NCBI GenBank assembly: GCA_015501055.1
Contig: JADNYV010000819.1
Span: 1-14,989 of the forward strand
Reading direction: 5' to 3'
Length of the DNA stretch: 14,989 nucleotides
From: Mucidula mucida
Lineage: Eukaryota > Basidiomycota > Agaricomycetes > Agaricales > Physalacriaceae
Both the position numbers and the translations under genes were made by a program. Under the pieces are notes generated by a model, which made no database searches, was not told the DNA's origin, and saw only the letters and a list, made by a program, of their open reading frames with translations. Of the stretch, positions 1-9,951 are shown piece after piece. Numbering within the stretch: position 1 is the stretch's first letter; every line of letters starts with the position of its first letter.

Positions 1-558
1 GCTGTACGTCTTCTCGTTCACCGACTTTCTACTGCTAAATGCCTCCTCCAGAGACGCGTAACGGCGATGTTGCATCACGCTTTCCGATAAACATCCTTGG
101 GGGTTTAAAACGCTCAAGGCAAGAGCACAGAACCAGTGCTCCGGAAATTTTCAGCGGGCCCAGGAATATTGTGTCCGCGCCGTAGTTGTCTTTACCTAGC
201 ACACTTGTCGGTCGTCGTCTATCGTTGATAATTCTCTTATACACTCTATTAATTCGTGCATTTCGCTGAGTAGGCATATCTTAATGACAAGAAACCGGTA
301 CTCGAAGCAGAAGTGTCGAATGTCTGTAGTTCGCGCTGCCTTTAGTCTTGGGTTGACACTGATTCTGAAGGACTCATTTATCGTGTGTGTCTATATATCA
401 GTGAGCGATACTATACTTCTTGTTTCGCAGCGTGTTCATTGAATGATAGTAACAGGTACGTTATAGTAGATAATATGCTGGAAGGAGACGTAGGGAGAGT
501 ATACAACGATAAAGCTGGTACATTGTGGTCAAATCAGAGGTAGATAGTATACAAAGTG
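1..558. other. No recognised gene (left flank)
   Basis: No coding region is supported here. The longest open frame is about 80 codons on the minus strand (277-35), with no recognisable domain and no splice support. The first 100 bases could be the 3' end of a gene outside the window, since two plus frames stay open for about 20-30 codons, but nothing identifies it. AT-rich sequence at 400-560 precedes the tandem repeat. Confidence 0.5.
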
Positions 559-1473
559 GACGAGGAGGACACGGGGAAAGGGAAACGGGGATGGTTAGGT
601 CTCTGGAGAGTATTGGTTGACATTTGTAAATGTCCGGGATCCTTTCCGACGACGGGGATGTCATGGCAAAGGACGGAGTCGTCTTCTCCGAACGTGGCGT
701 CAAATTCTCTGCCTTCCATCGCCGCTCCACCCCAGGCTCGTTGTAAACGTGATACAGCTATCGGACCCTTGAAAGCAATTCCGTCAGAGGTCTCGCCTGC
801 CTCGACCTCGCTCAAGCTAAACACTACATCTCAGCGAGCGCCGACAAATACATACCTAAAGGGGACGAGGACGACACAGGGAAAGGGAAACGGGGATGGT
901 TAGGTCTCTGGAGAGTATTGGTTGACATTTGTAAATGTCCGGGATCCTTTCCGACGACGGGGATGTCACGGCAAAGGACAGAGTCGTCTTCTCCGAATGT
1001 GGCGTCAAATTCTCTGCCTTCCATCGCCGCTCCACCCCAGGCTCGTTGTAAACGTGATACAGCTATCGGACCCTTGAAAGCAATTCCGTCAGAGGTCTCG
1101 CCTGCCTCGACCTCGCTCAAGCTAAACACTACATCTCAGCGAGCGCCGACAAATACATACCTAAAGGGGACGAGGACAACACAGGGAAAGGGAAACGGGG
1201 ATGGTTAGGTCTCTGGAGAGTATTGGTTGACATTTGTAAATGTCCGGGATCCTTTCCGACGACGGGGATGTCATGGCAAAGGACGGAGTCGTCTTCTCCG
1301 AACGTGGCGTCAGATTCTCTGTCTTCCATCGCCGCTCCACCCCAGGCTCGTTGTAAACGTGATACAGCTATCGGACCCTTGAAAGCAATTCCGTCAGAGG
1401 TCTCGCTTGCCTCGACCTCGCTCAAGCTAAACACTACATCTCAGCGACCGCCGACAAATACATCCCCAAAGGA
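559..1473 (-). repeat. 305-bp tandem repeat, three copies, derived from terminal exon of NLR gene
   Basis: Three head-to-tail units begin at 559, 864 and 1169, giving an exact period of 305 bp. Units differ by only a handful of substitutions; for example the stretch after gacgagga reads ggacacgg, cgacacag or caacacag in the three units. The unit overlapping the gene (1169-1473) has diverged most at its gene-proximal edge. On the minus strand each unit carries a tttag splice acceptor followed by the same open frame of about 99 codons, and internal unit junctions also carry a GTATGT donor. 305 is not a multiple of 3, so the units cannot form one continuous repeat protein. The paralogue at 7170-7269 has a single related terminal exon, which points to exon amplification rather than unrelated satellite DNA. 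Confidence 0.93.
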
Positions 1474-3761
1474 CTTACCTTCTATTCCCTTCACCTATTT
1501 TCGGTTCCACAGCGACAACCACTCCGTCGCTGTTCACTCGCATGTCCGGCCGCGCGTTGATCCATTCTGTGAATTCTTCCACAGCCCAGTCAACACTTGT
1601 AAAGATACGGAGCACTTCATTGAAGCGCTGCACATCTGGAGGGGCAGTCCGTATCATAATTTCCCCGAGATACCCGTATCCGCCAAAACATGTAGTGAGT
1701 ATAGGATCATGGCCATAAGGTGCAAGTCTTGGGTAGCGCTTAACAAGCGATGCTGTGGCTGCAGGAGTTGCGAGGAGAGATGCGACCTGTTCAAGCTCCT
1801 TCGGTTCCTTCATCCTCTCTACGAACAAGTACCAGTATCTTTCGTTCATGTAGGGCTCGCCGGCGGGGGCTATCAGGACAGAATATCCCAATTCAAGACA
1901 GACACAATTTTGGTTGGGATTCTCCGGAAAGATTTCCGACCAATGAGCAGTGGTATATTCATGCACAGAATAATCTGGTGACAAGCCTGTTAGCTTAACT
2001 CCTTGGCAGAGTAGACAACAAGATCACACACGTATAAACACAAGATGATTACGAAAGCCAATGTCATCACTGACAAGGCCATGACAACACTGCAGAATGG
2101 TTTCACTGTCGGTATATTGGGTTAAGTCTCCTTCCGCAAGCAGATGTTGCAGCTCTTCAGTACTGAAGTAATGCTGATACAAGGAAACTAGAGCTAGTGT
2201 GCGACACACCAACTCGTTCTTCCGTTCACCCTGTTCGCGAATTCGCTTGAATGTCAACTCGTACGCGTCATCCAAGGTGCGCGGCAGAGAATCAAGTATA
2301 GCAGCGACATCACATCGACGAGTAACGTCGCGCTCCAATTCGCGGAGTTGCAGAGAGGCCAGGAGGAACATGCCACTGGCTTTACTGACCACCCATCTCC
2401 TTATCATATCTTTCAGGTCCTTGTCCAACCAGGTGTGCTTGAGCTTTCGGAGAGTTGTATCCACGGCAATGAGAATGTCCTCATCCGCAGCACGGATTTC
2501 AATTGTCGAATGATCATGAATCTCTCCGAACACTGGACGCGAGGTGACAAGTATGCGAAAGGAGGTAGCAAGATCCTGAACTGCGCGCAGGAGGTCGATA
2601 CGGATTGGGCATTCGTCAAGGGCATCAATGATGATGTATATCGGTCGTGCATGAGAGGCTGCCAAGTCGTTTAGCAAGCCGTGGAGTCTGTTTGGTTCGG
2701 GCTCGGTTTGAGTCCGATAGAGGTCATAGAGAGCGGGGGGAACGTTCGGTGATTTTTCGATGAGCTGTCGAAGAAGTCCGCGTAGGACCGGGAACGGGCT
2801 GGTGAAATTATGAACGGAGTACCTGCAGAACACCGAGAGTACAATGTTACCCGATATGGATCGAAGATGATCGACGAGAAAAGCTCTGTAAAGACAGACG
2901 TCAACATCGATGCTAAATGGAGTGCCGGCAGTCGACTGACGCGATGACGGATTTTCCAACTCCAACTATCATTATGGTCATTGATAAGTTTCACTCATTT
3001 CAATAATACAGCCGAACGCACCAAATCCATGACACCATACAATCCTCTCCGAGTCTGTGTTGTCGCGCCAGGCAACAAAGTTGGGGTGTCGTAGTACCCA
3101 TGTTCCCGTTTCGGGAAGTCTTTGCTCGATCAGACTGCGCTGGTGGCCAGTGAAATCGTCCTCAGAGATGAACTTGGCTATCTTGAGACGGTACTCGGCT
3201 ATAGAATCCCAGCTGAGGCTCCATGATCAAAAAGTAACATCGTTAATTGCTCACTGATGATGTGGCTACTGCGAAGCATAAGAATCGCATCACAACGAGG
3301 TTGACAGTTGTAACTCACAACATATCGTGCTGAACGGCGAGCCCGATCCTGCTCTTGTAGCGCTCCAGGTCCGAGAGCAGGTCCTTCACTTCCGCCTTGG
3401 CCACTGTCCACGACAGCGCGGCCACAAGCCGCCTCCCTAGAATCTTGAATCTAGTCGCATTTGGATTCGACGTTCCATAAGTCAAAACGTCCTTGATTCG
3501 CCCAAGGGTTCCGTCGACCACTTTGGCAAAGGGCTGAGAGGGATCCAAAAGCTGCCCTAGGCGATCCATCGAGGCTTGGTCACTGGCGACACCAGGCGCA
3601 GACGCTAGTCTCTGGAGAGCCTGAAGCTCGGGCTCCAGGGAGCGAACCTCATCGAGAAGCCGACGACGTTCCGCGGTCGAGTGCCTGACATCAGCTGAAT
3701 AGTCGTACAGTGTCTTACAGTTCTGGATGAGGGAGAGAATAGATGTGGGATCGAACGACAT
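1129..3761 (-). CDS. STAND/NACHT NTPase (fungal NLR-like), apparently intact, 7 exons
   Basis: Predicted 768-residue protein. Exons: 3761-3319, 3268-3255, 3198-3022, 2965-2941, 2885-2032, 1974-1479, 1426-1129; introns 50, 56, 56, 55, 57 and 52 nt, all GT-AG. Exon 1 encodes a helical N-terminal domain starting MSFDPTSI, typical of the fungal N-terminal domain of STAND proteins. Exon 3 encodes the W...W linker before the P-loop. Walker A is GFVGVGKS at about residues 210-217, split by intron 3; Walker B is IYIIIDALDE at about 302-311; sensor TSRP is at 334-337. The winged-helix region and a YSVHEY motif (506-511) follow. The C-terminal 260 residues show no clear WD40, ankyrin or TPR repeats. 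The last exon lies in the first 305-bp repeat unit and ends at TAG 1131-1129. The 14-nt exon 2 and the last acceptor are the least certain parts. A regulated signalling role in non-self recognition is known for some family members; here it is inference. Confidence 0.85.
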
Positions 3762-4207
3762 GGCAAGTGGCGGGGTCTGAGCGTCGACGGAGAGAGTAGT
3801 GGGTGCCTAAAGAGATGTGTCTCTCCGCGTGTCCAATACAATGCCTCAATTCCGGTCAAAGTGACCTCCGACAATCCAGGTGCCGTAAAGCTTGACATGT
3901 GAGAAAGAGATCTGAACATGGGGAACGATAGTCAATGTAGACTCGTGTCGACGTCTTGTGAACGAACATAGCACACCCCCAAGGCGAGTTTCAGCTACAG
4001 CGGCAACTAAGTAGCTAGGACGGAACTTTGCTAAACAAAATCGCGAAAAGCACTCTTTCTTGTTATTTGGCTGACAGCTCCTTGCTTCTCGCGAGGCATC
4101 GCATGCGTCTCCTGGCTGTGCTCGATAAATTTGGACTTTGATTGCTGTAAGATGGTATCAAGCAGAGAATTGTCTATATCTTCTAAACACATCAGGTCGC
4201 GGCACGT
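3762..4207. other. Upstream region of the intact NLR-like gene
   Basis: About 450 bp 5' of the ATG at 3761 on the minus strand. It should contain the promoter, but I see no convincing TATA box or operator-like site. A minus-strand open frame (3919-3605) runs into exon 1 in another frame and is not supported. Short resemblance to the matching region upstream of the paralogue (around 9570-9620) suggests part of the 5' flank was duplicated with the gene. Confidence 0.35.
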
Positions 4208-4550
4208 ATGAATGGTCCTACCGACTTAGATGTACAACGTCCTTTGCATAACCAAGATAATAACGAAGTCGACAATCTACTGAACAAGAAAGGTCAGTAT
4301 ACGCAGGGGAAGGCAACGTTACGTACCCTACCTAACCGCCACATCTTCAAAGAAGATCAGGCGCCGCGCGCAATCAGAGTACTCACATTGGGCGGCAAAA
4401 TTCAGGCCCCATCCATTTTCGACCTCGCAAGGGGAACTTGAGCGGCTTGAGGCAGTGGGGACATTCGCGTGGGTGTACTCCAAGAGCAAAGCCGCGGACC
4501 GATTAAGGATGTATGCGATGTAATAGTAATAGAGATCACCCAGACCTATG
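4208..4550 (+). other. Possible plus-strand coding fragment, unidentified
   Basis: A 77-codon open frame starts with ATG at 4208 and stops at 4441. A second plus frame, offset by +1, continues openly through about 4428-4530 and reads like protein (contains GELERLEAVGTFAWVYSKSK) before a stop. The frames could be joined by an intron or a frameshift, but no splice pair is convincing. I do not recognise a family. It may be a gene fragment or chance coding-like sequence in GC-rich DNA. Confidence 0.2.
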
Positions 4551-4716
4551 CTCGAGCGCGTGAGTTTGATTCAGAACTCAACAGGAACAAACGTACCATT
4601 TGATTAGGAAACCACCTTTCAATTCTTGCGCTAGGCGCGATACCGCAACAACAGATGCATGTAAGATGCATGCGAGCATCACGAGGCGACGAACAGGTGG
4701 GAGATGAAGATGGGAG

Positions 4717-6121
4717 TCAGCGGACGCCGCTGAATCGAGAGTAAAACGTGATCTTTGCAAAAGTCGGATACAAAGAGATACACGCGCGCGCTCCCGTATG
4801 TCCCAACGCAAGCATTTGTGCGAGAACGTCGCGCAAAAGCAGAGCTTGATCGTCTGCTGGGATATGAGAGACGATGACCGACATGGGAAGCTGCGTTGCC
4901 GAAGGAGCGCCTCGAGACATGTACGAGCCACAGCCTAGTGATGGAAAAGTAATAGTCATAGCTCCACCAGGAGACCACAATGACTGATACGATAACCCAG
5001 CCGCATCGTCGAGACTGGTGTAAGCATCTTCAGCAGGAGAATCATCTTACACAAAGGAAACCTACGGGTATGCTGCAGTTTGATCCCACTTCATCCGAAT
5101 GCAAGCTGGAACGTGAGCCCATATCGAGTCGCTGCTCCACTTGCTGGACCAATATGAGCGCGAGGCGAGTGCGGTAGGACTGCGTCTTTGAAGCGATAAC
5201 AACATTGTGGACAGCGGTGCGTTAGCAGAAGGTCCTTCGATTCCAAAGATTTGCAATCGTCGGATCACGGAGGAACGCAGTTCAGAGTAGAACAAAAAGC
5301 GCGCATGACCCAAAATGAGGGGGAGAAAAGTGCAGTGAGATACGCGTATAGGGTGCCTCTGTGTGATAGCGAACCTGTGGGCAAGCCTCTGCCTATGCCG
5401 TGCATCCCAGCACCGCCAGATACGCGAAGACATGGTGGTAGATCTCGCTCTCTGTTCTCCCTACTGAGTCAGGAGCCGTCACGGCGGGCGTATAGAGATA
5501 GACGATGGGGATTCCAATGTGGCTAGCAGTCAAGCAAGTAGGCGACTTGGACACGACATTGGTGGTCAAAAAGGCACGTAAACTAGCACAGGCCTCAGCA
5601 GAATAATCGTCGTAGGCGGGGGAAACGTACCAGTCTCCGAGTCTGCTCAAATCCCAGAGCGGCGGGACGCGACCCAAAGTTCCAGCCACAATTATCTTCG
5701 CCGTACTTCATGGCGAGAGTCAAATGCCGTCGGTTTGAGCATTATTAACGTCGGGATTGGCGGAGGTCTGACGAACGACTGCGCCGGCGAGAGCCCCATG
5801 TACTTCGAGAGCCTGATGCGCCCAAGGTAGGAGGAAATGCACGTCAATGCAGGACCAATTTCCATATAATCCGTGGGGAGGGTAGGGAGGGAATGCGATG
5901 ATGAGGGCAGGAGCAAAGCCGTCGGCGTATCCTGCTCGCCTCAGACCACCATCGCGACCGGCGGAGTTGAACTTGCAAGAACGCTTGTAAATCGGCGGTG
6001 CCTTTCCCTCTATTTCGACAAGTCGGCATGTACTCTTATTAGCTGCTGGAACTCGTTCAAGAAATAACATGAATGCTGGCGTATTGAAGGCATATGGTAA
6101 GTTAGGCCCTCCCATTGCCAT
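4717..6121 (-). other. Possible spliced or decayed hypothetical gene, unidentified
   Basis: Several minus-strand frames are open and protein-like but do not join into one confident model. Segments: 6121-5720 (133 codons from an ATG); 5689 downward to a GTACGT donor at 5630 with a matching CTAG acceptor at 5583 (48-nt intron, good TGCTGAGG branch site); about 5230-5051 ending at a GTAAGA donor at 5050; and 4983-4717 after a ATCAG acceptor at 4984 (67-nt intron, phase 0 to phase 0). The last segment reads like a globular protein (SLWSPGGAMTITFPSLGCGS...). No domain is recognised. Multiple frames are open at once in places, which weakens the case. It may be a real gene with small introns or a pseudogene. 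Confidence 0.25.
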
Positions 6122-6200
6122 ATATGCTTCTACTTATCAAGCATTTTAGTAAAGTCACCCGCGACCTCCTCCACACCGCCGATCAGCTGGTCATGATTCT

Positions 6201-7021
6201 ATGGGCCGGGCTTCTTGGTATCTTCATCCTCTAACCAGTACTTACAAGCCACCCATACAAATCACGCGTTTTCTCCGGATACCTACATCGATGCCATATC
6301 ATGTCCCGGCCGTTCAAATCAACCAAATCTCTCCCCTACTTACGATCCCGACCAACGCGATTGCAACCTTTCCCTTCAGGTAATTTCCTTCTCTCACATT
6401 CCTAAGCGAAGGAAGGTCTAAGCCGCACAGGCCAGGACATTGTTCTTAAAGGTTGTTGACCGGCAACGTCCATTGTTCACGATGTCAGATCTGAGACGCC
6501 ATGCATTGTTTGTTATGCGCGAGATCCACACGTCGTGCTTGAGTTCAGAGGGCCTGACCAACTTGAATACTGTGCCACAAAGAGCGTCACCTGTAAATTC
6601 GCGCCGCCTGGTACGTTCTTTTGTTTATTGACGTGACACCGAGTAGAAAACATTTCCAGACGTTCTAGAATGTAAATTCCACCTGGACATGGTTAGAAGG
6701 CTTGCCGACGCCCCGGCTTAGGATTGGTCCTCATCGAAGTTGCGTCGAAGGATACCTCAAGATCGCTATTCAGTCATCTATTGCCTTCCCCAACCCAGTC
6801 CCAACTCTGGTGGTGCCGTTGTTGACTATTATTTAACTATACAGGCAACTTTCAGAGCTGTCAACTATACACGACTCGAAATCGCGCCACGGAATGTCTC
6901 CAACGGACTGAGGGCCTTTCAGACGCAGGTGCACACTTACTTGTCTATATACTCCCGTCTTCCCGTTGGTTTCTACATACCTTCCCTTCATCATGCCTGT
7001 CCCCGGACCTCGACTACATAG
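6201..7021 (+). other. Possible plus-strand exons, unidentified
   Basis: Three short open stretches sit in the same orientation with plausible fungal splice signals: 6215-6379 ending at a CAG|GTAATT donor, 6440-6610 ending at a GTACGT donor with a TTTCCAG acceptor 49 nt later (6611-6659), and 6740-7021 with an ATG and a stop. Their predicted peptides match no family I know, and the frames after the second intron meet a stop, so a continuous model fails. Treat as unexplained intergenic sequence unless transcripts support it. Confidence 0.18.
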
Positions 7022-7169
7022 AATACTTCAAATTATCAGCCTCTTCGTAGCTCGTCGCCCGAGGTATGATTATACTATGTCAAGGTAGATGATAGAGAAA
7101 CATAGTAAAATGCAAAATGTACTGCCCCCGGCGACACAGATCGCAATTTCCGTACAGTAGTGGGTGTTT

Positions 7170-9539
7170 CTACATACTCCCGACAGCTGGAAAATCATAG
7201 GAGACAGATGTGTCTCCAACACTTCCTTTGCTTTCCGTAGTCGCTCCAAATTGAGACTCCGAATCACAGCTATCGGCTTAGCTGAATCAGTAAAAAATCA
7301 ATACAGAACAAAGAAATCACCTCAAGTTCCCTTCACATACATCCGGGTCCACAGCAACTGCCACCCCGTCGCTGCGCACCCGCATGTCCGGCCGCGCGTC
7401 AATCCATTCTATACACTTGTCCACCCTGTGAGACCAGCCATAATTTCTACACACACGAAGCACTTCATTAAAGCACTGCGCATCTGGGAGTACAGTCCGG
7501 ATCATATATTCCATGATATTCCAGTACACGCAGTGACATGCAATCAGTAAAGGTTCATGGACAAAAGGTTCAATGTTCGCATTGCACTCAACAAGCGATA
7601 CTCTGGCTATAGGAGTTGAGAGGAACGATATGGCCCATTCGAGATCCTGTGGTTTCCTCATTGCGTCGGTTATATAGTGCCAGCAAACAAAATTTCTTAT
7701 CGACTTGTCGACGGAGCTTGTCAAGGTAGAAGATCCCAATCTGAGACAGAGATCGGTTTGGTTGGGAGTCTCTGGAAAGATTTTCGACCAGTTAGCGATG
7801 GTATATTCATGCACGGAGTAATCTGTTTAATAATCCTGTCAACAAGGCCACGACAAGACTGAAGAACTCTTTCGATGTCTGTATATTGGGTCCGGTCTCC
7901 TTCGGCAAGCAGATGTTGGAGGAATGTTTTGTGAAACGACAGCAATGTAGTTAAAGCAAGGGCGCGGCATGCCAAGTCGTTCTTCCGATCACCCTGTTCG
8001 CAGATTCGCTGAAATGTCAGTTTGTACGCATCGTTTAATGTGCGTGGTAGAGAATAGAGGATAGCAGTGACATCACGTCGGCGAGTCACGTCGCGCTCCA
8101 ATTCGCGGAGCTGCAGCGAGGCCAGGAGAAACATGCCATCTGCCTTCTGGACAATTTTCGTCCTAATCGTACTCTTCAGCGCATCGTCCATCCAGGGACC
8201 CTTAAGTTTTGGTAGGGTTGTATCGACCGCTGCGAGGATATCATGGTCCGACGCCCGAATCTCAATGGATGGGTATTGCTCGATCTCGTTAAAGACCGGA
8301 CGTGAGGTGACAAGGACACGGAACACGGGACTAAGCTGCTGGAGGGCACGAAGCAGGTCAAGAGCGATTCTGCATTCATCAAGGGCATCAATTACGATGT
8401 AGATAGGTAGGTTGCGTATGATAATCAGCTAACTCGGCCAGTAAGACGGGGAGGTCATCAGGGTTTGGGTGTATTCCCTTCCAGTAGTGGTTGCAGATGG
8501 TGGATGGAACCCTTGTGGACCGCTCGATGAGCTGTCGAAGCAGGCCACGAAGGACAGGAAATGGGGTGATGAAGTCCTCTGAAGAGTATCTACAGAACAC
8601 GGATAGCACGACGCTCAACCCCGGCGTGGATTGGATATGATCGACAACCAGTGCTCTGCGGTAAAAAGAAGTCAATACAAATTACATGCGGATAAGCGAG
8701 TGTCAACTAACGCTATGACAGACATTCCAGCACCCGCTATAACTGTGCATCAGTTCAATTCTGTGGCACTTTCTTGACGTACGACTACCGTGACACCACA
8801 AGGTTCTTTGCAACTCTTTGCTGTCCCGCCATGCAACAAATTTGGGATGCTGGATCATCCAGGTTCCGGTGTTCTGTAGTCGTTGCTCCAGAAGGCCCTT
8901 CTGGTGTCCAGTGAAGTCGCTCTTGGAAATGAATTGCGCTATTTTGAGACGGTCATCATCTAAAAGCGTACACCTTAATCTTCGTAAATGGCCAGTAAGA
9001 TCTCATATGTACTGACTGCTGAGGTGTTCTTCTACAATGTCCATCTTCTTGCTACACAACATGAGCTGTGCAGCAAATCGAACGCGAGTGACTCACAACA
9101 TATCGTGCTGCAGTGCGAGCCCGATCCGGCTCTTGCAGCGCTCGAGGTCGAGAAGCAAGTCCTTGACGTCCACCTTATCGACTGTCCACCACAGCGCAGC
9201 GGCCCACCGCTTTCCTAAGACCTTGAACCGGTTCGCTTTGGGATCGGACGTTCCATACATCAAAACATCTTTGACGCGGTTGAGTGTTTCGTCCACCACT
9301 TTCGCAAAGGGCTGTGACGAATCCAAAAGCTGGGCCAGTCGTTCCATCGAGGCTTGTTCACCGGAGACGCCAGGCGTGGTTGCTAGTCTATGGAGCGCCT
9401 CTAGTTCGGGCTGCAGTGAGCGGACTTCATCAAGGAGCCGACTACGTTCGGCAGACGAATGCTTGACGTCCGCGGCAAACTTGTATAGTGTCCTGCAGCT
9501 CTGGACGATGGATATGATGGTGGTGGGATCGAACGACAC
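7170..9539 (-). pseudogene. Decayed STAND/NACHT paralogue of the gene at 1129-3761
   Basis: It matches the intact gene exon by exon. Exon 1 (9539-9097, 443 nt), exon 3 (8959-8783, 177 nt) and exon 4 (8736-8712, 25 nt) have identical lengths in both copies. The micro-exon is 9051-9017 (35 nt); exon 5 is 8655 to about 7838; exon 6 is 7822-7321; exon 7 is 7269-7170. Damage seen: the ATG is GTG at 9539-9537; the P-loop reads GSPGAGMS with Met for Lys; a tandem aggt duplication (8405-8412) shifts the frame just before Walker B IVIDALDEC; and the end of exon 5 plus intron 5 has collapsed to about 20 nt (7823-7843), shifting the frame into YSVHEY. Beyond each lesion the homologous frame resumes. An upstream in-frame ATG at 9749 could give a 70-residue extension but does not rescue the other lesions. 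Confidence 0.9.
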
Positions 9540-9817
9540 GACAAGTGCTGGCGTCTGAGCTCTAACCAAAGAGCGTGCCTCCTCGTGTCCACCATGTGAC
9601 GTGCTTTCCGGGGATAGCACATCGGATAATCGCGCACCGGACGGCCACGGATTCTGGAGACGCGCCCGATAGCCCAATGCGCGCAAGAGATAGAAGGCTC
9701 GTTCTGTTCCATAAGGCAATCTATGTGTCCGCGACGGGCCATTCCTCAAAGTCGGGTTTAGACGTGGACTGGAAGAGATTCAACCTACAAGAGAATGGTG
9801 ATGCGATGAACCCAGAT
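9540..9817. other. 5' flank of the NLR pseudogene
   Basis: The exon 1 frame of the pseudogene stays open upstream to an ATG at 9749 on the minus strand. The added 70 residues are rich in Arg, Pro and Ser and have no counterpart in the intact paralogue, so they are probably former 5' leader or promoter sequence. No other gene is seen. Confidence 0.4.
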
Positions 9818-9951
9818 CACCTAACCTAGGTGTTTCCAGATTTGAATCACCAGAGCACCTAGGTGCAGGACCTAGGCGTAGATATGCGTAGTTAGATACT
9901 GCAAGAAGTCATATATCTACGCCTAGTAAACAGAAGTGCCACCCCGAGGTG
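9818..9951. repeat. Cluster of palindromes and an inverted repeat
   Basis: Four hairpin-forming elements occur in 134 bp: CACCTA-acc-TAGGTG (9818-9832), the perfect 12-bp palindrome GCACCTAGGTGC (9855-9866), a perfect 14-bp inverted repeat CTAGGCGTAGATAT (9872-9885) with its complement at 9913-9926 across a 27-nt loop, and CACCCCGAGGTG (9940-9951). The recurring CACC...GGTG arms suggest a related structural motif, perhaps from a MITE or a transposon end. No coding sequence is present. Confidence 0.7.

Noticed and set aside
35..277. 80-codon open frame on the minus strand
   Set aside because: No domain, no splice signals and Arg-rich composition typical of chance frames.
1122..1160. GTATGT...TTTAG pair joining repeat units as a 39-nt intron
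   Set aside because: It is short for this genome, and splicing it puts a TGA in frame at once, so it would not extend the protein.
556..1208. Plus-strand open frames inside the 305-bp repeats
   Set aside because: They are antisense to the terminal exon whose frame is supported by the paralogue at 7170-7269.
559..1473. CRISPR-like or satellite array
   Set aside because: Units are contiguous 305-bp copies with no spacers, and they overlap a gene exon in a eukaryotic context.
1475..1477. TAA at the end of exon 6 as the true stop of the intact NLR-like gene
   Set aside because: It lies within a strong AG|GTAAGT donor, a 52-nt intron with TTTAG acceptor follows, and the paralogue supports a further exon. 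An unspliced isoform stopping here remains possible.
4654..4673. Short direct repeat of GATGCATG
   Set aside because: Two 8-bp copies are expected by chance at this scale and nothing else supports a site.
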